From contig CAWZYM010000332.1 of the NCBI GenBank assembly GCA_963966185.1, positions 323,501 through 387,500 on the forward strand: a DNA stretch of 64,000 bases, read 5' to 3'. The translations under genes and the position numbers were made by a program. The DNA is from Rhabditoides inermis. Taxonomy: Eukaryota > Nematoda > Chromadorea > Rhabditida > Rhabditidae. Shown one piece after another: positions 22,359 through 31,489 of this stretch. How positions within the stretch are numbered: position 1 is the stretch's first letter; every line of letters starts with the position of its first letter. Under the pieces are notes generated by a model. The model saw only the letters and a program-made list of their open reading frames with translations. It ran no database searches and was not told the DNA's origin.

Positions 22359-22886
22359 TTAAAGGAAAGTACCACTTTAAATTTCATGTCATGGATTCTT
22401 TTCGAATATGTAGTATGAACATGTCAAATTTCGGTGAATACGAAATTGTATTTCCCAATTTACAAAACATAACTTCTCAAAATATTGTTAGTGAACAATG
22501 ATCCAATGAAACTCAAACGCGTATTTTACCAGAAAACGAGTTATCTTTTCACTTCTACATGGTTCAGAGAAACTGTGAACAATAGAAATGTTTGATAGAT
22601 ATCGAGAGTATAAAATAACAAACGTGAAACCAATCGTCGAAAACGAAACGTGCGACCCACAACTTTTCGTAGTGTATGGGACTGCCCCCGGTCTGCGCGC
22701 ACACTCCGCGAGTGTGCGCGCAGACCGGGGACAATCCCATACACTACGAAATTTACGAACACCTATTTTACATGATCTGTTCATTTTCAGCATACATTTT
22801 ATTCATTTAAAGAGATCGTATTTTCATATATTTTCACGTGCTAGTTGTAGTTTATTCACAAAATTTAGAGTGGTATGCTCCTTTAA
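22359..22886. mobile_element. TTAA-flanked MITE with a central hairpin
   Basis: Inverted ends: AGGAAAGTACCACTTTAAATTT on the left and the complement of AGGAGCATACCACTCTAAATTT on the right, flanked by TTAA at 22359-22362 and 22883-22886. The TTAA target is characteristic of piggyBac-type elements. The right TTAA is shared with the next element. Interior non-coding apart from the strong hairpin described separately. Confidence 0.72.
22665..22751. other. 87-nt near-perfect hairpin
   Basis: Arms 22665-22706 and 22710-22751 (42 bases each) are complementary with two mismatches and a three-base loop CGC. The core is GC-rich (GTCTGCGCGCACACTC). Either strand would fold into a long stem comparable in size to a microRNA precursor or a hairpin siRNA source. 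Confidence 0.9.
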
Positions 22887-23230
22887 AGGTACAGGGGCGC
22901 ATTCTGAGGGTAATTTAACAGTCCCTCACCCATATGTTCACAATTCGTCAGTGGAAATCGCGAAAGAACGGCGAACCCTCGTGAACCCCACACGTGAGAT
23001 ATCAGAGGGGGTTTGTGATCTTTCAAACTCCCGCCAAAACTTTCGCTGTCCCTCGCGCATATCTCGAACGAGCTGACACTGCTCTCAACAAGCGTAGCGC
23101 AGTGGAAGTGCTCACGCTTCACATGCTTCACTAAGCAGGTTCGGATCCTGCCATAGACAACGTGTTTTGTTTAATATAAAATGATAAATTCTTGAGTAGG
23201 AGTATCTGCCATACGCCCCTGTTCCTTTAA
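22883..23230. mobile_element. TTAA-flanked MITE with tRNA-like core (copy M1)
   Basis: TTAA then AGGTACAGGGGCG on the left, and CGCCCCTGTTCCT then TTAA on the right. Same family as 32915-33274, 62648-63035 and 63032-63378, with the shared internal GAAAGAAC.GCG motif. Contains a tRNA-like segment at 23092-23156 (A box TAGCGCAGTGGAAGTGC, B box GGTTCGGATCC). Confidence 0.78.
23092..23156 (+). other. tRNA-like sequence in MITE M1
   Basis: A-box- and B-box-like motifs at tRNA-like spacing, with GCAGGTTCGGATCCTGC forming a TPsiC-arm-like stem-loop. No convincing acceptor stem, so not called a tRNA gene. Confidence 0.5.
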
Positions 23231-24103
23231 GAAAACGTGATGTTCTCCGCCTTGGTCTTGCTCTTCTTCTCAGCTTGCCTTTCTTCTCATGTGGTGTGAA
23301 TGGAGCAAAAACAAACAAACGAACAAACAACAGTATTCAATATACTCATTCGAAGTTGCGTACAGTCTACTACATCTATGGCAAAATGTGGAACGAGTAA
23401 CTCTAAGATCGTTTGCGTCGTCTTACCAACCAATCGCGTGTAATCAGTGTGTATCGGAGTGATAAAATGAAGACCACCTTTTAATGTGGAACAAGACATG
23501 TTATGAAATGAATAAACTACGCGTAAGAGTGAATTGGAAGGGGGCGTGGGCAGACTAGGTAAGGCGGACAAGTTTCTGGAAAGTGGCACCTGAGACCTCA
23601 CCAGCATTGTCTTGCTTCACTCAGTAGACCTGCTTGTCGCACATTCAAGCTCATGGTCCATAAACACACATAATCAATATGTGACTTGACCACACATTTC
23701 ATGAGCTGGTCAACAGACGCCGCTGCACAGCGAGAACGAATCTGTGACGTCGTTGGGAAAGTGACAGTCCTCGACCAAAGATCACAACGCTTCTGGATGT
23801 ACTTGTCTGGCTTTTTTGCGAAGAGTTGTCGTCGGGTTTACATATATTCCTCGATCGTCATATTTTCTTTCGATGTAATGTCTAAACACGAGAGAATCAC
23901 CAAGGTCTTCAAGACCCCGCAAACATTACGCTTTTGTGTTCTTGCTGTTTCCTCCTTTTCCTTTATTCATCAGCCACGCTTTCAAGTCCAGAGAAAAAGG
24001 GGACGAAAATAGAATGAGAGAGAGAGAGAGAGCGAGAAGATAAAGAAAAAGACATACGAGAGCAGTGGCGAGGTGGATGGGAGAGGAAGAGAGGAGGGGA
24101 AGA

Positions 24104-24253
24104 GAGAGGGAGGACATGATGTGTGTGTTGGAGAGAGGGGAGGGGAGAGAGAGAGAGAGAAGGAGAGAGAGAGGGAGAGAGAGAGGGAGGGAGAGGGAGA
24201 GAGGGAGAGAAAGAGAGGAAAAGAAAAAGGAGAGAGGGATGGAGTGTGTGGGT

Positions 24254-24330
<77 letters not shown>

Positions 24331-24356
24331 GAGAGAGAGACAGAGAGAGAGGGGAG

Positions 24357-24405
<49 letters not shown>
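24104..24405 (+). repeat. Long GA/GGGA/GACA-rich tract
   Basis: About 300 bases of almost pure purine on the plus strand: (GA)n runs separated by GGGA and by (GACA)n around 24296-24340. It sits within the large TIR element. Open frames across it are repeat artefacts. Confidence 0.9.
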
Positions 24406-24408
<3 letters not shown>

Positions 24409-24793
24409 CATGGAGGGACTGTCGGCGGAGGGTGGGAGTGTGTGGGTGAGGAAAAAAATGTGTCACTACACACATAATGAAATTCATGTTTAAGAGTGTT
24501 CTTCACGCACCGCTGCCTTTCCCGAGAACTGCCTTCTTTGCGAAAGAGATCACAATATCGATCGGCCCCGCGACAATGAGGCTTCCCGCCAAAACTCACA
24601 TTTGAACGCCTATTTTCGTGTGGTAACGGGACGGTCTGTGGTAATTGGTGTGGTAACGCGGTAACAGCTTTGAATCGTTATTTTTTCGTTTGTTTTGCAT
24701 CCCAATGAGTCAAGTTATGATCACAAGTCGAAAATAATGCGCCACTGTTCCTTTAAGGGTATTCATATTCAAAAATACTATCAATTTTTGCAG

Positions 24794-24877
24794 CTGACCC
24801 CGAAGCACCTCTACTTGGGCAAGATCGCGGCAGGAGAGAAGAGATGGACTCGTATAGGTGGGAAGGGAGAGAGAGAG

Positions 24878-24926
<49 letters not shown>

Positions 24927-25118
24927 GAGAGAGACTGAGAGAGAGAGAGTTAATCTATCTTTCCTCGACATTCAAAATGACCGTCGCGAAAAGACAGCAA
25001 GGGGTGGGACATGCTATTCGTATGTTAATTAGGGGGCGTCGAAAGGCTTGATATGATATCCGATCCGCCATTCGCTCCTCTCTGCAGCCCCCGTGTCGGT
25101 CGGTTCATCCATCCAGGT
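24794..25118 (+). pseudogene. Exon-like fragment inside the large TIR element
   Basis: TTTTTGCAG at 24793 is followed by an open frame reading LTPKHLYLGKIAAGEKRWTRI up to a GTGGGA donor near 24861. A second short candidate exon follows CTCTGCAG at about 25088 (PVSVGSSIQ, ending at a GTACGC donor). The phases are compatible. I do not recognise the protein. It may be a host exon fragment captured by the element, or a remnant of an older gene into which the element family inserted. Confidence 0.35.
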
Positions 25119-25383
25119 ACGCTGCCCAGTCTAACCGGTCGATCGTGTGTGTGTGTTGTGTAAATGACCACAAATTTCTAGTTAGACGAAACATACATAT
25201 CACTCACTATGTACAGTGTGCGTGTGGCGCGCGGATGGGGTGCGGGTTTAGAGCGATTTGGGACATATGCCCATATGCGGGCCCACCAGTGCAACGCTGG
25301 TGATCTGCGAGTGAGCCGCGGGATAGACGCGAGATGAGAGAAGAGGAAAAGTAACTAGCGTGTCGAACCAGCGTTGCGAATTT

Positions 25384-25515
25384 TATTCATATCCAGATTA
25401 TCTGTTAAAAAGTACTTGCGTAAAGATATTAAGTTTGTCTTGACCCAATTCAACAAAAGCGCATGCATAAAACGTTTACAAATACTAACACAAACCTGCG
25501 CCTCTCTCCCCCCCC

Positions 25516-25546
<31 letters not shown>

Positions 25547-25727
25547 AATATGGACGTATGACGTTATTCATTTGTATTGTAAGTATTTCATCTGTTAGTG
25601 TCCACTGTCCGTTATGCGCAGGTTTGTGTTAGTATTTGTAAACGTTTTATGCATGCGCTTTTGTTGAATTGGGTCAAGACAAACTTAATATCTTTACGCA
25701 AGTACTTTTTAACAGATAATATATGTG
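25384..25727. mobile_element. Foldback element with pyrimidine core (family F, copy 1)
   Basis: Arms of about 110 bases (25384-25495 and 25616-25727) are near-perfect inverted repeats running from ATCTGTTAAAAAGTACTTGC to AACACAAACCTGCG. The centre holds a CT-rich tract. The same sequence occurs at 55293-55623, with relatives at 54870-55265 and 27113-27690. It lies inside the large TIR element. Confidence 0.85.
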
Positions 25728-26228
25728 CTTTTGTTGAATTTCATAGAAATTTCTTCTGTTTCTGATTCCCAAGATCTGTCGTTAATTTCTCTGCGCGCCC
25801 TGCCCGCCTGCCGGGAGAGAGCTAGCCAGAATGACGGGAACCCAAAACAACGCAAACCCGGCGCGAATTAGACGCTGGCGGCGGCGAGGCGAACTACACT
25901 CAAAGTGCTAGTTGGAGAACACGCGCAGAAAACGCCGAGAGAGTACGCTTTCGGCAGAGAGTCAGCGTTACCGGACACGACATCCACCCACCCACCCACA
26001 CGCTGGCCTCTCACCTCATGGGTGCGCGAGATCGCTCATAACTTCTTTCGGAGAAAAGATACAAAGATGCCATCAATTAGTGATATGGCCTACGGAACCG
26101 TGCGAATCTAACTAACATAAATTGGATGAGTTCGCAATCCTGCTAACATGATTTTTGGATATCGCTTCTTGAAAATTCTGGCGCGAGCCCTATCCTAAGC
26201 CAAAAGAGAGGGCGCTGCGCGCCCTCTC

Positions 26229-27110
26229 TAATTTTTTCCAGACGCGCACAGATCTCAACTTTCCGATTTTTTACGAGCAATTTGACGTGAAGTTTGATTT
26301 CGTTTTACTAAGCTTCGCACACGTGTCCAAGTAATGCCATTTCGATTCTGGCGTGTGTTATCAGAGATTGATAGTGTATCAGATTATTGATTAATATCGA
26401 TTGATTGTGTGGGGTGTGAGCGTGAGACACGTATGTGCGAGTTTACATTTTGGAGATCCACTTTGTTTGGTATGTACGAAAGTATCGATTGATTATCGAT
26501 TGATATCGATTGACTGTGTGGGCTGTGAGCGTGAGACACGTACGTGCGAGTTGAAAAAAAAGCAAACTACACACCTAGTATCTACGCAGAAAGAATCGTT
26601 TGAAATTCGATGTTTTGTTTCTTTATTAGTCTATTGCAGCAATGATATAATTAGGATCGGCGCTTCGCGTTTGGGTCCTATCCAGCGGCGCGCAGAAACG
26701 CTAGGCCCGGATGGCCGCCAAAATCGCTTGTGAATCATTTAAATAATAATTGTTCCAGAGTTATATCAAGATCTTGTTTCTAAATCGTCCGTTGAACAAC
26801 TATAAACAAAAATAAAACATGAAACAATAGTTTAATACCCAAAAATATGTTCGCTGGTTAGGTCTGCACGTCTGTGAGGTATGCTGCTGGTCGCTGATTC
26901 GCTGAAAGGCCCGCTCACTACCCCCGCCCTCCGCGCTCTCATTGATTCGTGATGCGGAATGTGTGCGGGAGAGCGCGATAATGCGATAATGTGCACACTG
27001 TTTGTGATTTGCGTCGTCGTTCACGCGCGTTGTTTTGTTGTTGTTATTTTTGTTGTTTAAAATACATTTAAAAAAGAAGAAAACTTCTTCGAAATTCAAC
27101 AAAAGGACAT
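26229..27110. other. No gene recognised
   Basis: Flank of the large TIR element. A segment of about 100 bases (GTGAGCGTGAGACACGTA context) is duplicated at 26401-26440 and 26515-26550. No coding exon seen. Confidence 0.4.
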
Positions 27111-27112
27111 TC

Positions 27113-27690
27113 ATTCTCTTCTGAAAAGTACAAGCGTAAAGTAGCTCTGTTTGGTTTCATCTCAATTCAACAAAAGCACATGCATAAAAATATTATTTCT
27201 ACACTAAACAATAAACACAAAACCTGCTCTCTCAAAACGATCACAAATCCATTGACAATCAAATACCAATATGAATATACTACACACACATTCTATCACT
27301 CACACACACATTCTTGCACACACATTCTATCACTCACATTCTATTAACCCGTTTATCAAATGAGTCATATATGAAAAAGCTCTTGTATTTGTATACATTC
27401 AAAAATAATGAAAACATCATTGTAAACTTAACGATTGTTCTATAGCTGTTTATTGATTTTCACAAAGCTTCCATAAGAAATAAGTACGAAAATATATTAT
27501 ATAGCCCCTATTAACAAATTATCGATAAAGTATACGTTTCTACAAATCGTTTGAGAGAGCAGGTTTGTGTTTATTGTTTAGTGTAGAAATAATAGTTTTA
27601 TGCATGTGCTTTTGTTGAATTGAGATGAAACCAAACAGAGCTAAGTACTTTACGCTTGTACTTTTCAGAAGAGAATGTCATCATTTCCTT
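27113..27690. mobile_element. Foldback element, family F relative
   Basis: Arms of about 125 bases (27113-27240 and 27550-27690) pair closely. Each includes TTTTGTTGAATTGAGATGAAACC or its complement and ends inward with the AAACCTGCTCTCTCAAACG block. The TTTTGTTGAATT and TTATGCATGTGC motifs are shared with the other family F copies. The 300 bp AT-rich centre is non-coding. Confidence 0.8.
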
Positions 27691-27749
27691 GAGAAATGCC
27701 GGATATCTATAGTTGATTGGCTGGTACATACACGGCTGCCCGAAATCCC

Positions 27750-29470
27750 CATTTTGCTGAACTTTTCTCAGGGGCGGGGCGCCGCGCCGCGTCATTGTCG
27801 CGCGCGCTGCGGCCTGCAGGCGGATATGTGAATGAAGGGACACGTCAGCCTTATGGGCCGCCCATTGGCCGAATCGCCTGGTTCAAGTGTCTGCCTGCGC
27901 GGCAATCGCCTGCGCGGCGGTCGCGTCGCGGTCGCGTCGCGCTGCCCGCCCCTGGCAACTTTTATCTAGGGTGTTCTGCGAATGATCCGCCGGGACATAG
28001 TAGTAGATATTGTGCATGAGGAGTGTGGTTGTGGTTGAGTGATTGCCTTCCCCCGATTTTCAAACACTTTTGCATCTCATCTCAATATGTTCGTGATTCG
28101 TGAAGCTTTATGTTCAGAAAGTGAACAGTATATTTACAGTGGGACACCGACAGAGTCGCCGCTGAAACTGCACATTCGGCTCGACTTGCGGCACTGCAAA
28201 GGTCCATCTTTCCTTCATTTTTTTTCTAATGCATTCATGTATGACATCACCGCTCGCTACTGACTAGACAAAGCTTCTAGAGGATGATATACCAAAATAC
28301 AATGCAAGCCACGAATGCGCGATCCAATGAGATAGCAATTTTCAATGTGTGACCTCTGACTGGCGCATTCGCTATGAAAACGAAGACCAGATATTAAAAT
28401 GATCAGAGTGAGAGAGAGAGAGTGTGAGAGAGAGAGAAAACAAAGAAGACCTAAGGACACATGGCGCGGCGAGACGTAACGTAGAGAGAAGGGGGAATAG
28501 TGAGATTCCTCTGCGGTGACAACAACTCTCTAGACACAGTCCTCTGCGGTAGAAACAAAGTTCTATGGGCAGATATACTCTCATCAGTCTACTCTCAAGT
28601 AGATGGAAGTATGTACTAAGACGCGCATGAAAAACATAGAAACAGAAGAGAGAGACACACACACAGAGAGAGAGAGAGAGAGTGCGGGAGATCTCTCGTC
28701 GAAGAATCTGTCGCACCGCCATCCGTCGCGTTCCCACGAACAATCGAAAAACATATACTGTAAGTGTAGTATGTGCGACTGGTGAATACTTTGTTGTCTC
28801 GCTTGATGTCGATTTCACGTATCAGGCGCGACCTCTTTACCGACCTCGCGCTTCCAACCAACTGAGTGAGAGAATATCGTTTGGAATCCGGCGTTGGGAT
28901 CAATTAGACAAAATCGGGAATGAAGTTTCGTAAAGGTAGAGTGTCGGGAATTGAAGTGCGTCGACAGAGCGCAAACCTACACCTCACCGTTTGACAGATG
29001 ACCACTCTATTCACCAGACCACCGTCGATAAGTCAGAGCCATTACAAATAGATTGACAATCATTATAAGCAATCCACACGGTTTAGCTCCAAAATTTGGC
29101 ACTTGAAACGTATGACATGTCCAGTGTATTTGAAAGTGGTTTTTGTATCGTCACACTCGAACGGTACATTTCTCTGACAGTAGTTCGGTCGCTTCTGTGA
29201 CCTAATCGACACTCCATGTCAGTTTCACGGTTTTGTCCTTGTTTATCTAAAACCTGTCAAAATCAGTTAAAAGGTTTATCCTTCAGTGCATCTAAATGAT
29301 AACAGTTCTATGACATAATACGACTCTAGGAACTTTTGTGGCATTTTTTTGTACAAGAACGCTCCATTGTCTAAAAGCGCTCCATTTTATTTAATTGAAT
29401 TACATTTCCATTTAATTGAAAATTTCATTTATTTGAAAAGCTGATTGAAAAACTGAACGAATACGTATTT
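27750..29470. other. Intergenic, with a GC-rich island
   Basis: About 27770-27990 is GC-rich (GGGGCGGGGC, CCCATTGGCC, repeated CGGTCGCGTCG), unlike its surroundings, and could be a promoter region for the plus-strand gene downstream. The rest carries short GA tracts. I found no exon that joins in phase to 29474. Confidence 0.35.
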
Positions 29471-29473
29471 CAG

Positions 29474-30513
29474 TCCCGTCGTATAGCGGAGTTGGTGAGG
29501 AGAAGCGGCCTTCTCCTCGCACTTCTCTAGATTCACCCGGCAGTCCGCCCATCGTCTGCACCTCTCTAAGTAATAGTTTCAGTGCTTTGTGGATATTTCT
29601 CAACGTTTCACAGTGACTGTGATAACGTGATCTTGTTGAGGTTCGACGAGGAAGGCTCAGCGGAGAACGCGGCTTGGAGTGCGGCCGTAAAACAGCTCAA
29701 CTGCCGCATCGCCGCGGAAAAGCGCACAGTATGTCATGGTTTAAGCAAGCCTATTCTCGTGGGTATTTCAATGTGATTTGGAAAGAGATTTTTAAAGTTG
29801 TCGAAAAAAACACATTTCACTCGGTGACACTGAAAAAACGTTTCATGAAATATCGAAACTCGTTGCTCACCTAGCTCTAAATTTTGCGCAAGGTGAGGGC
29901 ACCGAAAAACACAATTGCGCGCATCCAAATTCATCCCAATTCATCCATCGCAATCGCAACCAAATTGTTTTTTTTGTGTTTATATTTTTATAAACATCAG
30001 GAGGGCACGTGTAAACAGAGTTGAGCTAGCACAGTTGTTGCCGTTCTATAAAAAAACGTAAACGTAAGTGAGTAGCGTGTGTTGTTGCAGAAGACGCTGT
30101 CAAATCTTCTGCGAAGGCTGCTCGCATCGCGCGAACATATGCAGTGTGGAAGGACGAAGCCAAACGGAACCGTCTGCACCTACAACGTGACTGGTGAGTC
30201 GTTTCGGTTCGACGCTCGTAGAGGTCTTTGAGTTCTCTTTGAGTTCAGGACTCGACAACTATGGATCGCACGTTGTGGAGAGGCACGGGCAAGCACTAGA
30301 AGGGCAGACGACTCGCTCACACTCCAGCAACTGAGCGCACTCTCGAGCTACTGGAAGAACGATGAGAAGGAAAGGGACAAGGTGGCTTAGCCTTTATTCT
30401 ATTCGGGGAGAGAGAAAGAGAGATAGAGAGAGAGGTAGAGAGAGAGAGAGAGATGCTGTGGTGTGAGTGAGTTTACAAATTACAATGCAAACCGTTTATA
30501 TTTCCAGCCACGG
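29474..30513 (+). CDS. 3' exons of an unrecognised gene (partial or damaged)
   Basis: Candidate exons: 29474-29569 (Ser/Pro-rich linker, PSPRTSLDSPGSPP), 29614-29738, 30091-30193, 30249-30381 and a final exon from 30505 (stop 30511-30513). The last internal exons read as charged helix (AARIARTYAVWKDEAKRNR and LTLQQLSALSSYWKNDEKER). I do not recognise the protein. The junction of the first two exons is out by one base: the sequence is CTAAGTAATAG where CTAAG|GTAATAG would restore both the donor and the frame. For the 29614 exon, ACA|GTATGT at 29728 is a stronger donor, but only the G|GTTTAAG site at 29738 keeps the downstream frame. The 5' end was not found. Confidence 0.45.
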
Positions 30514-31489
30514 TGAAAGTGATCACCCCGGTGAAGAGAGGACCGTGAGCTGTGAGCCGATGTGAAAAGGCTGTACTCTTAAATAGGTTATTGTATGGAT
30601 TGATGTTGTACTCTTAGAAGTTGAGATTGTTTGTATCGTCAGTGATTATTTATGATCACGTCATAAAACGTTAATAGAAAACTTTAATGAAAAATTCATC
30701 GTTATCACTTTGTGTGAGAGATGTGTCATCTCTTTTTGTGATTCGTAAATCACATAATTGTCACAATGTGCTACTTTTTTCAAGATAAATTTTCTGAGAC
30801 TAAGCCGAACAAGCTCAATCAAAAAGAGTGCCATTGCAGGTGCAGGCGATAGGCAGGCGCCGGGTGTTCCTTTGCTTTCACGTAGTCGTTTCATCGTGCT
30901 ATTAGTATAGGACATGAGCTGCTTCGCGCCGGCTCATTGGTTTTATTGTGAGGGACATCCAGAAAAATGTGTTACCCATTCAATAAGATCAGATTCCATC
31001 CCTTTATAGTCGGTTTTCTCTCACTCTTTCCAACACCATCTCTCAGACTTCCACTGCTCCCTCTTCTACTCTATCTTCTACTATCCACACACTATCTTTC
31101 GGTCTTTTTGCTCTCTTCCCTCTTCTCTCTTGCTCTCTCTCTCTCCCTCGATACTTGTTTGTAAAACATATTACTATAGACCTTTTTACGGATTGTATTG
31201 TGTGTTTTTCTGATACACGCGTATTCTGTTGGTTGCGTATAGTGATGATTTTATAAAGTTTTAACAGAGAGAAGGTTCCTAGATAAGAGGACATTCCTCT
31301 GCTGGCTCTCGAAATCTATATCATGTAGTAAACTGAATGCAGTAAGCTTCATAACTGTTTAATTTATCTATTTACGAAGTGCATGTAGTATATTAAAACG
31401 ACTGGGCAACATAAAACATTTTTTTTGCGATTTAAATATTGGTTCGCAATACTTTCTCCACCCTTCTTTCTTCACTTATCCTCCTTGGT

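Larger units (their letters stand above)
21525..26228. mobile_element. Large TIR element (family 1, copy A), TA-flanked
   Basis: About 4.7 kb. The right end reads GAGAGGGCGCTGCGCGCCCTCTC followed by TA; the left end is its decayed counterpart (GCGTAGCGCCCTCTCTTTTGG). Long inverted arms, about 21525-21860 and 25850-26228, match each other and the arms of copy B at 54250-57279. The interior is largely a nest of smaller elements: a 290 bp repeat, two TTAA elements, long GA tracts and a foldback. No transposase found. Confidence 0.75.

Noticed and set aside
23926..24600. Overlapping long open frames of Ser/Leu or Arg/Glu repeats on both strands
   Set aside because: They are readings of a GA/CT microsatellite in different frames; no flanking complex coding sequence or splice structure.
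27717..28019. 100-codon open frame in the GC-rich island
   Set aside because: Long frames are expected by chance in GC-rich DNA; no splice signals or recognisable domain, and the sequence is made of repeated CGGTCGCG units.
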